Positions 17,232-25,638 are shown, counted from the first letter of the stretch. The stretch: DNA of 64,000 nucleotides from Streptomyces sp. Act143 (GCF_003143935.1 NZ_QFRX01000001.1:8151230-8215229); one strand, 5' to 3'. Numbers and translations are program-made. The notes: a model not told the origin generated them from the sequence alone.

Positions 17232-17257
17232 ACGATCTTCCCGCGACCGGGGCGCTT

Positions 17258-17303
17258 GACCCGTTTTTTGCCCGTGCAGGAGGTATCGATCGGGCAACGG
17301 GTC
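17258..17303. terminator. inverted repeat after PL9 gene, possible terminator
   Basis: GACCCGTT, four extra T, GCCCG on the left can pair with CGGGC AACGGGTC on the right across a 16-base loop, giving a 13-pair stem with a T bulge. It lies 26 bases after the lyase stop and before the acid phosphatase gene, where a terminator would be expected. No long T tract follows, as is common in Streptomyces. Confidence 0.55.
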
Positions 17304-17339
17304 TCGCGCCCGCCACGGTGACGCGCGTAGAACTCTGTC

Positions 17340-18137
17340 ATGCATAAGCCATTGCGTATCGCGGCCGTCGCCGCCGCGTGTGCCGTCGCCGGCGCCGGTC
17401 TCTACGGGGCCGGTGCGGCCACCGCCGGGCAGTCGACGGCGAACAGCACCCACGAGCCCTACAACATCGGGCTCCTGGTCAAGGACATCGACACCTACTA
17501 CGGCACCACGCTGGACGCCGGCGGCGTCTACCAGGCGTCGGCCGACAGCCAGTACGCCAAGGACCTCGCGGCCCTCGACAAGGCCGCCCGGAAGTACATC
17601 GACCAGGCGGCCCGCAAGGCCCACCACAAGGGCGAGAAGCCGGCCGTCGTCTTCGACATCGACGACACGCTGCTGCTCAGCCTCGACTACGAGAAGAAGA
17701 CCAACTACACGTACAACTCGACCACCTGGGCCGAGTACGTGAACAAGGCCGACCGGCCGGGGGTCTTCGGCAGTGCCGAGCTGGTCCGGTACGCCGAGTC
17801 CAAGGGCGTCGAGGTCTTCTACAACTCCGGTCTCTCCGAGGCGCAGCGCAGCGCCGCCGTCGAGAACCTGAAGAAGATCGGCGCCGATGTGAACCTCGAC
17901 GCCGCCCACATGTTCCTCAAGGACAAGGCGAACCCGCCGGCCTACCTGAGCGCCTGCGCCACGCCGGGCACCTGGACCTGCACGACCGTGCAGTACAAGG
18001 GCGGCACCCGCGAGCACATCGAGGACGACCTCGGTTACGAGATCATCGCCAACTTCGGCGACCAGTACTCGGACCTGGACGGCGGCTACGCCGACCGCAC
18101 GTACAAGCTGCCGAACCCGACGTACTTCGTCAGCTAG
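17340..18137 (+). CDS. secreted HAD-family acid phosphatase
   Basis: The 265-residue protein has a signal peptide (about residues 1-31, cleavage near ATAGQ) and a class B/IIIB acid-phosphatase-like HAD domain. The HAD motif I is VVFDIDDTLL near residue 104 (two aspartates), motif II lies in VFYNSGLSE, and the acidic motif IV in IIANFGDQYSDLDGG near 242. It would dephosphorylate extracellular organic phosphates, a role not obviously linked to pectin. It sits between the two PL9 paralogues and is flanked by stem-loops on both sides, so it is probably its own transcription unit. The ATG has no strong ribosome-binding site. Confidence 0.88.
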   Translation: MHKPLRIAAVAAACAVAGAGLYGAGAATAGQSTANSTHEPYNIGLLVKDIDTYYGTTLDAGGVYQASADSQYAKDLAALDKAARKYIDQAARKAHHKGEKPAVVFDIDDTLLLSLDYEKKTNYTYNSTTWAEYVNKADRPGVFGSAELVRYAESKGVEVFYNSGLSEAQRSAAVENLKKIGADVNLDAAHMFLKDKANPPAYLSACATPGTWTCTTVQYKGGTREHIEDDLGYEIIANFGDQYSDLDGGYADRTYKLPNPTYFVS

Positions 18138-18162
18138 CCGCCCGCAGGGCGTTCAGGCAGCA

Positions 18163-18202
18163 AGCGCCCCCTTCCCGGTCCGCGGACCGGGAAGGGGGCG
18201 CT
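18163..18202. terminator. perfect 40-bp palindromic terminator
   Basis: A fully self-complementary 40-base palindrome with arms AGCGCCCCCTTCCCGGTCCG and its complement lies 25 bases after the acid phosphatase stop. It is very GC rich with no T tract, as expected for a Streptomyces intrinsic terminator. Confidence 0.85.
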
Positions 18203-18281
18203 GTGCGGTAGGGGCGCGGCAACCCGTCCGGCCGCGGTGGCGACTGCTGTGCGTACGAACCCCCTAGGAAAGGAACGCTCC

Positions 18282-19436
18282 GTGCGTCAGAGCACCGGAC
18301 GCCACCGCAGGACCCGCACCCTCTCGATCGCGGCGGCGGTCGCCGTCGCCGCGGGAGCGGGGGGCGTGTACCTCGGGCTGTCGAACGGCGGCGCCCAGGC
18401 CGCGTCGACGACGGTCACCGTCTCCACCACGGCACAGCTGGAGTCGGCGGTGAAGAGCGCCACGGCGGGGACCGTCATCCAGGTCCGGGCCGGCACGTAC
18501 CACCCGACGGCCACCCTGAAGTCGACGGCGAACGGCACGAGTTCGGCGCGCATCACGCTCCGGGCGTACGGCGGCGAGAAGGTGCGGATCGACGGCTCCA
18601 AGCTCCCTGACGGGTCCTGGCTGGCCGGGATCTACGGCGACTACTGGACCGTCTCCGACCTCACCTTCCAGAACTCCCCGGCCCAGGGCTTCGTCGCCAC
18701 CTCCTCCGCGGGCGGGATCTTCAAGAACCTCGTCACCGCGAGGAACGGCGACTCCGGGTTCACGCTGCGCGGCGACGGCACCACGAACAACCTCGTGCAG
18801 AACCTGGACAGTTACGGCAACTACGACCCGGACGGGCACGGGCAGAACGCCGACGGCATCGCGATCAAGTTCGGCTCCGGCACCGGCAACAAGGTCACGG
18901 GCGCCCGCCTGTACAACAACTCGGACGACGGCCTCGACCTCTGGCAGTTCTCCTCGCCCGTCACCATCGAGCACTCCTGGGCCTTCGGCAACGGCGAGAA
19001 CCGCTGGAACGACTCGGCCTTCGAGGGCAACGGCAACGGCTACAAGCTGGGCGGCGGGGGAGTCACCGTCGCGCACGTCGTCAACAGCAACGCGGCCTGG
19101 GACAACACGCTCAACGGGTTCACCGAGAACTCCAACCCCGGCGCGATCGTCCTGAACCGCAACACCGCGTACGCCAACGCTGAGGCCGGGTTCTTTTTCG
19201 CCACCGGCAAGGCCCGGTTGGCGCGGAACCTCGCGGTGGGCAACAAGGGCGGGCTGTCGAAGCCGGGCTCGTCCGCGGTGTCCGCCGCCAACAACTGGGA
19301 CGGCGGGGTGCCGACGCCGCCCTTCAGGTCGACGGACGCCACGACGGCCTACGGCGCCCGCACGGCGGACGGCTCGCTGCCCGCCACCACGTTCCTGACC
19401 ACGGGGTCGACGGCCATCGGCGCCACCATGAACTGA
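18282..19436 (+). CDS. secreted right-handed beta-helix pectate lyase, PL9-like (paralogue)
   Basis: This 384-residue enzyme is the second PL9-type lyase. A basic N-terminus (RHRRTRT) and hydrophobic helix end near GGAQAAS. It carries NNSDDGLDLWQF near residue 212 and GNGYKLGGGG near 252 with the presumed catalytic lysine. GTG 18282 was preferred to an in-frame GTG at 18237 because AGGAAAGGA lies just upstream at 18266-18274. Block order is the same as in the lyase at 16119, with longer signal region, so the pair arose by duplication and now brackets the phosphatase. A terminator stem follows at 19447. Confidence 0.87.
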   Translation: MRQSTGRHRRTRTLSIAAAVAVAAGAGGVYLGLSNGGAQAASTTVTVSTTAQLESAVKSATAGTVIQVRAGTYHPTATLKSTANGTSSARITLRAYGGEKVRIDGSKLPDGSWLAGIYGDYWTVSDLTFQNSPAQGFVATSSAGGIFKNLVTARNGDSGFTLRGDGTTNNLVQNLDSYGNYDPDGHGQNADGIAIKFGSGTGNKVTGARLYNNSDDGLDLWQFSSPVTIEHSWAFGNGENRWNDSAFEGNGNGYKLGGGGVTVAHVVNSNAAWDNTLNGFTENSNPGAIVLNRNTAYANAEAGFFFATGKARLARNLAVGNKGGLSKPGSSAVSAANNWDGGVPTPPFRSTDATTAYGARTADGSLPATTFLTTGSTAIGATMN

Positions 19437-19446
19437 GGAACAGGCA

Positions 19447-19480
19447 AACGCCCCCGCCGGTCGTCACCGACGGGGGCGTT
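19447..19480. terminator. bidirectional terminator between convergent lyase genes
   Basis: AACGCCCCCG and CGGGGGCGTT arms with inner CGGT/ACCG pairs form a strong stem 10 bases after the PL9 stop and facing the PL3 gene. TTCTCC follows on the plus strand. Confidence 0.8.
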
Positions 19481-19511
19481 CTCCTTGCCGGCCGAGGGGG
19501 CTCTGCCGGCG

Positions 19512-19541
19512 CTGCTGACCGAGGGGGGCTCGGGTCAGCAG
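19512..19541. terminator. stem-loop downstream of PL3 gene
   Basis: CTGCTGACC at 19512-19520 and GGTCAGCAG at 19533-19541 are perfectly complementary across a 12-base loop, directly after the minus-strand PL3 gene. Confidence 0.6.
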
Positions 19542-19551
19542 GTCCTGGGCA

Positions 19552-20382
19552 TCACTCGTACGTGATGTCAGAGGCGGTGAACTTGCAGTTGGTTCCGTCC
19601 GGGCCCGAACCGATCTCGGTCGGCTCCGCGCCCGTGTTGTTGCCCTTGAACCGGGTGCACGTCTTGATCTTCTTGCTGCTGTCGCCGTGGATGCGGACCT
19701 TGCGCAGCGCCGCCGTGTCGCCGTAGTTGGAGTTGATGCCGACGATCGACTTGCCGGGCGCCGTGACGTCCACGTCGTTGATGATGATCGTACGCTTGTA
19801 CTGCGTCTTGCAGTTGCCGCAGGAGCGCACCAGCTTGCCGAAGTTCTCCACCTGGAACTTGGAGACCACCAGCTTCCCGGCGCCGTTGAACTGCAGGACC
19901 TTGTCGGAGGCGTTCTTCGCGCCGCCGCCGTAGACCGTGTACACGGCCGACGAGGACTTGCCCTTGAAGCTCGCCGCGTCCTCGCCGACGTCCAGCCACC
20001 ACACGTTCTGCAGCGTGCAGCTGCCCAGGCAGTGCACACCGTCCGCGGCCGGGGTACCGATGATCACGTTCTTGAGCGTGGCGCCGTCGGCCAGCTCGAA
20101 GATCGGGCCCTGGTCCTCGTCCTGGCTGTCGCTGCCCAGGGCACCGGAGCCGTAGTACTTCACGTACTTGCCGTCCAGCGTCCCGGAGACCTCGACGGTG
20201 GAGGACACGGCCTTGCTGCCGGTGGCCGTCGGCCAGGAGGACGCGGCACCCGCGGTGGACAGCATCGTCGTCGTGACGATCGCCGCACCGGTGAGGGTGA
20301 GGGCCGACGCCCCGGCGATCACCGCCCGCCGCTTGGTGACCTTGCGACGGTGACGGACGCGCTGTTCAGCTCGTGCAGTCAT
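19552..20382 (-). CDS. secreted pectate lyase, PL3 family
   Basis: The 276-residue protein is a PL3 lyase, a third beta-helix family in this locus. The N-terminus contains KRRAVIAGAS (Tat-like or basic Sec signal) and ends near TAGAAS. PL3 hallmarks are GVHCLGSCTLQNVWW, DVGEDAASFKG (calcium-binding acidic residues), KVLQFNGAG, NFGKLVRSCGNC and KRTIIINDV. The ATG at 20382 was chosen over one at 20388 because AAGGA is six bases away from the former and abuts the latter. Unlike the other pectinases it is on the minus strand, downstream of an ECF sigma factor and its membrane partner, so it may be in their unit. Confidence 0.9.
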   Translation of the reverse strand: MTARAEQRVRHRRKVTKRRAVIAGASALTLTGAAIVTTTMLSTAGAASSWPTATGSKAVSSTVEVSGTLDGKYVKYYGSGALGSDSQDEDQGPIFELADGATLKNVIIGTPAADGVHCLGSCTLQNVWWLDVGEDAASFKGKSSSAVYTVYGGGAKNASDKVLQFNGAGKLVVSKFQVENFGKLVRSCGNCKTQYKRTIIINDVDVTAPGKSIVGINSNYGDTAALRKVRIHGDSSKKIKTCTRFKGNNTGAEPTEIGSGPDGTNCKFTASDITYE

Positions 20383-20488
20383 GCCCATTCCTTGCGTGGG
20401 AGAGGAACCTTGCGTCTCCTGGTCGCCACGGGTGGAGAAAGGGTTGCCGCGTCTCCGGGATTTCTTTGCGAATCTCCGGCGGGGGAGC

Positions 20489-21349
20489 CTACGAGTCGCC
20501 GTCGTGCGACGCGTCGTCCCCGCTGTGGGCCGCGAAGTCGCCCTGCACCGCGAGCTGTTCGCCGCCCGCCGTGCCGGTCGCCGTGTAGCTGTCGCCAGCC
20601 GCGTCCCGGCCGCCGCGCTCATGGTCGTACTGCCCCGCGAACACCCACTCGCCCTCGGCGACCTTGCGGCCCTCCTTGAGCGTCCAGGTGTAGACGAGGA
20701 AGCCGTCCTTCTCCTCGGTGGTGAGGGTGAAGTCGTCCTCCGGCAGCGAGCGCCAGGCACCCGCCGAGGTCACCCCGCCGGTCTGCGCGATCTTCAACTG
20801 CACGGTGAGCGCGCTCAGTTCCCCGGAGGTCTTCAGGGTGATGTTGCTCTGCGCCCAGAAGTCGTTGCTGTGCGGGTCGACCGAGCCGTCCGACCACAGC
20901 GGGCCGTCCTCCTCGCCGGAGGCGGTCGCGGGCGGCTGGGCGGTGGCGGTCGCGGAGGGCGCCTTCGCCGTGGGGGTGCTGCGCGGCTTCTCGGTCCTCG
21001 GCGTCTCGCCCGGCTCCGGGGCCGACGGATGGATCGGCGCCCGGCTCGTCGCGTCCGGGGACGGCTCGGGCGTCGCCGTGGTGGCGACCGTCTGCTGCGG
21101 GGTGTCGTCCTTTACGGCCGACGCGACGGCGTAGCCGCCGATGCCGAGCACGCAGGCGACCGCGGCCGTGGCGGAGACCACCCGGACCCAGCCGAACACC
21201 GGCGGCCGGCCGGCCCGGTGGCCGGGGCGGGACTGCTCGGCCATGCCGCGCTCGATCCGCGCCAGCATGCGCGCGCGGTCCGGTTCGTGCTGCCCGGCCG
21301 CCTCGTGCAGCCGGGCGCGCAGCTCGTCGTGCACGTCCTGCTGCCTCAT
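20489..21349 (-). CDS. single-span membrane protein, likely partner of the ECF sigma factor
   Basis: The 286-residue protein has a cytoplasmic N-terminus of about 55 residues (helical, charged), one membrane helix (VVSATAAVACVLGIGG), a long Thr/Pro/Ser/Ala-rich linker (about 80-150) and an extracytoplasmic beta-rich C-terminal domain (about 155-286). Its ATG overlaps the sigma-factor stop by four bases. Gene order and topology are those of an anti-sigma factor or sensor, but no zinc-finger motif is visible and the regulatory role is inference. The C-terminal domain is not one I recognise. The gene ends 106 bases before the PL3 lyase. Confidence 0.75.
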   Translation of the reverse strand: MRQQDVHDELRARLHEAAGQHEPDRARMLARIERGMAEQSRPGHRAGRPPVFGWVRVVSATAAVACVLGIGGYAVASAVKDDTPQQTVATTATPEPSPDATSRAPIHPSAPEPGETPRTEKPRSTPTAKAPSATATAQPPATASGEEDGPLWSDGSVDPHSNDFWAQSNITLKTSGELSALTVQLKIAQTGGVTSAGAWRSLPEDDFTLTTEEKDGFLVYTWTLKEGRKVAEGEWVFAGQYDHERGGRDAAGDSYTATGTAGGEQLAVQGDFAAHSGDDASHDGDS

Positions 21350-21912
21350 CGGTTCCGTCCTCCGGTCTCGCCGCCGCGCGCCATCGCCGCGTGCACCTTC
21401 TGGGGTACGCCCTGGGAGCCGAGCAACCGCTGGAGTTCGGCCATTCCCTTGGATGTCTGGGACTTAACCGTACCCACGGAAACACCGAGGGCGAGGGCGG
21501 TGTCCTTCTCCGACAGGTCGAACGCGTGCCGGAGCACCACACACGCCCGCTTGCGGAACGGCAGCCTGCGCAGCGCGTCCTGGACGTCCACGACCCCGGC
21601 GATGTCCGGGTTCTCGGTCTTTTCCTCGCGCTGCGACCAGAACAGGGCGATCCGCCGCCGCTCCCGCACGGCGCTGCGGATGCGGGTACGGGCCAGGTTG
21701 GCGACGACGCCCCGGGCGTACGCCACCGGATGGTCGGCGGCACGCACCCGGTCCCAGCGGTGCCACAGCGCGAGCAGCGCATCCGCCGCCAGGTCGTCGG
21801 CGGCGTCCGACTCACCGGTCAAGAGGTGGGCGAGACGGGACAGTTCGGCGTAGTGACGCTCGAAGAAGGCATGGAACTCCACGGAGGCTGCGTCGTCGAC
21901 GACCGTGCCCAC
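21346..21912 (-). CDS. ECF RNA polymerase sigma factor (SigE/SigM-like)
   Basis: The 188-residue protein has sigma region 2 (about residues 10-80: FFERHYAELSRLAHLLTG, then ADDLAADALLALW and PVAYARGVVANLAR) and region 4 (about 115-165: ALRRLPFRKRACVVLRH, then VSVGTVKSQTSKGM helix-turn-helix). GTG 21912 was chosen because GGGAGG lies eight bases upstream; in-frame ATGs further up would place the start in the promoter region. The downstream membrane protein overlaps by four bases. It appears to be the counterpart of S. coelicolor SCO1876 (from memory). Targets are unknown; the neighbouring PL3 lyase is a candidate. Confidence 0.9.
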   Translation of the reverse strand: MGTVVDDAASVEFHAFFERHYAELSRLAHLLTGESDAADDLAADALLALWHRWDRVRAADHPVAYARGVVANLARTRIRSAVRERRRIALFWSQREEKTENPDIAGVVDVQDALRRLPFRKRACVVLRHAFDLSEKDTALALGVSVGTVKSQTSKGMAELQRLLGSQGVPQKVHAAMARGGETGGRNR

Positions 21913-21932
21913 GGGCGAAACCTCCCTGTGCC

Positions 21933-21948
21933 TGTCATGTGAATGACA
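21933..21948. promoter_or_regulatory. inverted repeat TGTCAT-4-ATGACA upstream of sigma factor
   Basis: A perfect 6-base inverted repeat lies 21-36 bases before the sigma-factor start, in the 235-base divergent region between it and the permease gene. It could be an operator; no regulator is identified. Confidence 0.4.
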
Positions 21949-22078
21949 TGTGATCATCCGGAGACGGGCCCGGACGAGATCCGGAAGCGTAGCAGTGATC
22001 AACCGCTTGGTTCGTACGGGGCTTCGAACACAGTCTGGCGGGCCGACCCCGATTCCGTAACACGAAGAAAACCTGAAA

Positions 22079-22091
22079 CGCGTTCAACGCG
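22079..22091. promoter_or_regulatory. palindrome CGCGTT-C-AACGCG upstream of NCS2 permease
   Basis: A perfect 6-base inverted repeat with a single-base centre lies 57 bases before the permease start. Its position suits an operator or transcription-start region; the cognate regulator is unknown. Confidence 0.4.
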
Positions 22092-22147
22092 GGAACAATC
22101 CAGCCAGCATCCGCGCACCGATCATTCAGGCAACAAGGAGCACAGCC

Positions 22148-23605
22148 ATGTCCGAGACGAAGAGAGCGGCCGACCGGCCAACCGCCCCACCCCAGGCGGC
22201 GAACGGTGTGGACCGGTACTTCAGGATCTCCGAACGAGGGTCCACCTTCGGCCGGGAGATACGCGGCGGATTCGCCACGTTCTTCACGATGGCCTACATC
22301 CTTGTCCTGAACCCCATCATCCTGGGCAGCGCGAAGGACAAGTTCGGCCACCAGCTCGACGCCGTCCAACTCACCACCGCCACCGCCCTGGTGGCCGCGG
22401 TGATGACGATCATCATGGGCGTCGGCGGCAACCTGCCCCTCGCGCTCGCCGCCGGCCTCGGCCTGAACGCGGTCGTCGCCTTCCAGATCGCCCCCATGAT
22501 GAGCTGGGACGACGCGATGGGCCTGGTCGTCCTGGAGGGCCTGCTCATCTGCGTGCTGGTGGTCACCGGACTGCGTGAGGCCGTGATGCACGCGATCCCG
22601 CAGCCGCTCAAGCAGGCGATCAGCGTCGGCATCGGCCTGTTCATCGCGTTCATCGGCTTCGTCGACGCCGGTTTCGTCAGCCGCATCCCGGACGCCGCGA
22701 ACACCACGGTGCCGGTCCAGTTGGGCGGCACCGGCTCGCTCTCCGGGTGGCCGATCCTCGTCTTCTGCCTCGGTGTGCTGCTGACCATCGGACTGCTCGC
22801 CCGCAAGGTCAAGGGCGCGATCCTCATCAGCATCGTGACGATGACGATCCTCGCGATGATCATCAACTCGGCGGCCGACGTGAAGACCTGGGGCCTGACC
22901 ACGCCGGCCTGGCCGGACAAGCTGGTCGACACCCCCGACTTCGGACTGCTCGGCCACTTCAGCCTGTTCGGCGCGTTCAGTGCGGCCGACGTCGGCGTGA
23001 TCACCGTCATCCTGCTCATCTTCACCCTCGTGCTGTCCGACTTCTTCGACACCATGGGCACGGTCGTCGGCATCAGCGCGGAGGCCGGGCTGCTGGACGA
23101 GGAGGGCAAGGTCCCGCACCTCGGGCGGGTGCTGCTCATCGACGGGGCGGCGGCGGTCGCGGGCGGCGCGGCCTCGTCGTCGTCCGCCACGTCCTACATC
23201 GAATCGGCGGCGGGCGTCGGCGAGGGCTCGCGCACCGGCTTCTCGAACCTGATCACCGGCGGCCTGTTCGGCCTCGCGCTGTTCCTGGCCCCGCTGCTGA
23301 CGATCGTGCCGCTGCAGGCCGCCGCGCCCGCGCTGGTGGCCGTCGGGTTCCTGATGATGACCCAGGTCAAGAACATCGACTGGGACAAGTACGACATCGC
23401 GATCCCGGCGTTCCTGACGATCGCGGTGATGCCGTTCACCTACTCGATCACCAACGGCATCGGGGCGGGCTTCCTCGCCTACGTGGTGATCAAGGTCGTG
23501 CTCGGGAAGGCGAAGGAGATCCACTGGCTGCTGTGGGGTGTCTCCGCACTCTTCCTGATCTACTTCGCCATCGACCCGATCGAGCAGCTCCTCGGCGTCA
23601 AGTAA
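22148..23605 (+). CDS. NCS2 family purine permease (AzgA-like)
   Basis: This 485-residue membrane protein has about 12-14 helices and belongs to the AzgA branch of NCS2 transporters, which take up hypoxanthine, guanine or adenine by proton symport. Early blocks include REIRGGFATFFTMAYILVLNP, cut here as GGFATFFTMAYI, and the functionally important DFFDTMGT in the middle. ATG 22148 follows AAGGAG. It is divergent from the sigma factor and convergent with the PBP gene, with 12 bases between stops. The substrate preference is by family only. Confidence 0.9.
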   Translation: MSETKRAADRPTAPPQAANGVDRYFRISERGSTFGREIRGGFATFFTMAYILVLNPIILGSAKDKFGHQLDAVQLTTATALVAAVMTIIMGVGGNLPLALAAGLGLNAVVAFQIAPMMSWDDAMGLVVLEGLLICVLVVTGLREAVMHAIPQPLKQAISVGIGLFIAFIGFVDAGFVSRIPDAANTTVPVQLGGTGSLSGWPILVFCLGVLLTIGLLARKVKGAILISIVTMTILAMIINSAADVKTWGLTTPAWPDKLVDTPDFGLLGHFSLFGAFSAADVGVITVILLIFTLVLSDFFDTMGTVVGISAEAGLLDEEGKVPHLGRVLLIDGAAAVAGGAASSSSATSYIESAAGVGEGSRTGFSNLITGGLFGLALFLAPLLTIVPLQAAAPALVAVGFLMMTQVKNIDWDKYDIAIPAFLTIAVMPFTYSITNGIGAGFLAYVVIKVVLGKAKEIHWLLWGVSALFLIYFAIDPIEQLLGVK

Positions 23606-23609
23606 CCAC

Positions 23610-23627
23610 CGGGAAGCCTATTTCCCG
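23610..23627. terminator. small stem between convergent permease and PBP genes
   Basis: CGGGAA and TTCCCG form a 6-pair stem with a short loop between the convergent genes, overlapping the TAG of the PBP gene. It is weak but placed where both transcripts should end. Confidence 0.4.
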
Positions 23628-25069
23628 AGGGCCGCCTCCATCATGGCCTTGGCCACGGGGGCGGCCAGCCCGTTGCCGCTGACCTCCGAGCGGGCCGCGT
23701 CCGACTGCTCCACCAGAACCGCCACCGCGACCTCCTGGCCGCCGGACTTCGCGTACGACGTGAACCAGGCGTACGGCGTCTCGCTATTGTTCTCGCCGTG
23801 CTGGGCCGTGCCCGTCTTGCCGCCCACCGTCACCCCGTCGATCTGCGCGTTCGTGCCGGTGCCGTCCTGGACGACCGTCTGCATCGCCGACTGGAGCTGC
23901 TCGGCGGTCTCGGAGCTGACGATCCGGGTCGTGGACGCCTCGTCGTCGTAGTCCTCCAGCACATCACCGCCGCCGTCGGTGATCTGCGAGACCAGGTGCG
24001 GCGAGACCAACTCACCGCCGTTGGCGATGGCCGCCGAGACCATGGCCATCTGCAACGGGGTCGCGGTGACGTCGAACTGGCCGATGCCGGTGAGGGCCGT
24101 GGAGGAGTCGTTCATGTCCGAGGGGTACACGCTGGTGTAGGCCCGGACGGGGACGTCCTGCTCCTTGTCGTTGAAGCCGAACTTCTCCGCCGTCGCCCGC
24201 AGCTTGTCCTGCCCGAGGTCGTACGCCATCTTCGCGAAGACGTTGTTGCAGGAGTACTGGAGCGCGGTGCGGATGCTGGCGTCCTCGCAGGGGGCCGACC
24301 TGTTCTCGTTCGCCAGCTTGGTGACCGTGCCCGGCAGGGTGTACGGGTCGGGGCTGTCGGTCTTCTCGTCCACCGACGAGTACAGGCCGTCCTCCAGCGC
24401 CGCCGCCGCGACCACCAGCTTGAACGTCGAACCCGGCGCCACCGGCTGCCGCAGCGCGCGGTTGGTCAGCGGTTTGTCGGAGTCCTCGGTCAGCTTCTTC
24501 CAGGCCGTTCCCGCGGTGTTGGCGTCGGTCAGCGAGGACGGGTCGTACGACGGGGTGGAGACGACCGCGAGGATCTTGCCGGTCTTCGGGTCGATCGCGA
24601 CGGCCGCGCCCTTCTTGTCGCCGAGCGCGTCATAGGCGGCCTTCTGCACGGCCGGGTCGATCGTGGTGACCACGTCGCCCGGCTCGGCCCGCTGGTTGGT
24701 GACCGTGTCCATGACGTCCTTCAGCCGGCTGTCCGAGCCGTTGAGGAGGTCGGCGTAGATGCCCTCCAGCTGGGTCGGCGCGTACGCCTGCGAGGCATAG
24801 CCGGTCACCGCGGCGTACAGCTTGCCGTTTTTGTACGTGCGCTTGTACTTGAGGTCGCTCCCTGTCGTCTTCGCGGAACCGGTGATCGACTCACCGGCCA
24901 CGATGATGTTCCCCAGCGGCGACGAGTACGTCTCGATCGCGTTCCGCCGGTTGTCGCTGTCGTCCGCCAGCGCCTGGCCCTCGTAGAACTGCACCCAGGT
25001 CGCCCGCAGCAGCAGAGCGAACACCAGCAGCAGCGCGAAGACCGACGCGCGCCTGATCGTCTTGTTCAT
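23618..25069 (-). CDS. class B penicillin-binding protein (PbpA/FtsI-like transpeptidase)
   Basis: The 483-residue protein has one N-terminal membrane anchor (RRASVFALLLVFALLLRA) and an external transpeptidase domain. Active-site motifs are in order: APGSTFKLV (SxxK serine and lysine), YSCNN (SxN) and VGGKTGTAQ (KTG). It cross-links peptidoglycan; Streptomyces has several such proteins beside FtsI. ATG 25069 (MNKTIRR) was preferred over an in-frame ATG at 25111 because AGGA lies just upstream and other Streptomyces PBPs start with MNKPLRR-like sequences. The N-terminal non-catalytic part is short. It appears to match SCO1875 (from memory). The gene follows the GNAT gene by about 95 bases. Confidence 0.9.
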   Translation of the reverse strand: MNKTIRRASVFALLLVFALLLRATWVQFYEGQALADDSDNRRNAIETYSSPLGNIIVAGESITGSAKTTGSDLKYKRTYKNGKLYAAVTGYASQAYAPTQLEGIYADLLNGSDSRLKDVMDTVTNQRAEPGDVVTTIDPAVQKAAYDALGDKKGAAVAIDPKTGKILAVVSTPSYDPSSLTDANTAGTAWKKLTEDSDKPLTNRALRQPVAPGSTFKLVVAAAALEDGLYSSVDEKTDSPDPYTLPGTVTKLANENRSAPCEDASIRTALQYSCNNVFAKMAYDLGQDKLRATAEKFGFNDKEQDVPVRAYTSVYPSDMNDSSTALTGIGQFDVTATPLQMAMVSAAIANGGELVSPHLVSQITDGGGDVLEDYDDEASTTRIVSSETAEQLQSAMQTVVQDGTGTNAQIDGVTVGGKTGTAQHGENNSETPYAWFTSYAKSGGQEVAVAVLVEQSDAARSEVSGNGLAAPVAKAMMEAALGK

Positions 25070-25164
25070 CGCGTCCTGGTAGACGACCGGCGGCGGACGA
25101 ATCGTTCCCATGCGTCCGGTTTTCTCATCGGACGTTCATGTGCGGTGCGTCGACGACGGCGGGG

Positions 25165-25635
25165 TCAGGCGTCCAGCCTCAGCACGACCTCGTCGATCTC
25201 CTCGCCGCGGGCCTGGGCGTACCCCCGGTCGTGGGCCGACAACCGGAACCCGCACTTCTCCAGCACCCGCCGCGACGCGGCGTTGTCCGCCGCCGCGCGG
25301 GCGTACAGCGGGCGTTCGGTGACCTCGGCGAGCAGCGCTCCGAGGGCGGCCGTGGCGATCCCGCGCCCCCAGTACGCGCGGTCGACCCAGTAGGTGACCT
25401 CACGCTCGCCGGGCTCCCCGTACACCGCCGCGCTGCCCACCACGTCACCGTCCACGAGGATCGTGCGGTTGACGGCGTCGGAGGCGAGGACCCGTTTCCA
25501 GTGGGCGTCGAACGCGTCGCGGTCGGCCGGGTCCTTCGGGACGAAGGCGGCCATGCGCAGCGACTCGGGATCGTTCATCTGCCGGAAGAAGACCGGCAGA
25601 TCACTGGCGTGGACCTCTCGGAGCGCGATCTGCAT
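25165..25635 (-). CDS. GNAT family N-acetyltransferase
   Basis: The 156-residue protein starts MQIALREVHASDLP and contains the GNAT acetyl-CoA loop in AYWGRGIATAAL near residues 88-99, followed by NAASRRVLEKCGF, the family's motif B. Substrates of this ribosomal-protein-alanine or antibiotic-acetylating-like group vary and cannot be read here. It begins three bases after the IclR gene's stop and probably shares that transcript. No signal or membrane segment is seen. Confidence 0.88.
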   Translation of the reverse strand: MQIALREVHASDLPVFFRQMNDPESLRMAAFVPKDPADRDAFDAHWKRVLASDAVNRTILVDGDVVGSAAVYGEPGEREVTYWVDRAYWGRGIATAALGALLAEVTERPLYARAAADNAASRRVLEKCGFRLSAHDRGYAQARGEEIDEVVLRLDA

Positions 25636-25638
25636 GCC

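Noticed and set aside
21346..22002. Upstream ATG start for the ECF sigma factor at 22002 or 21957
   Set aside because: The GTG at 21912 has a good ribosome-binding site and fits the usual N-terminus; the earlier ATGs lie in the probable promoter with its inverted repeat.
23618..25111. PBP start at 25111
   Set aside because: The start at 25069 has a better ribosome-binding site and gives the MNKTIRR N-terminus usual for related proteins.
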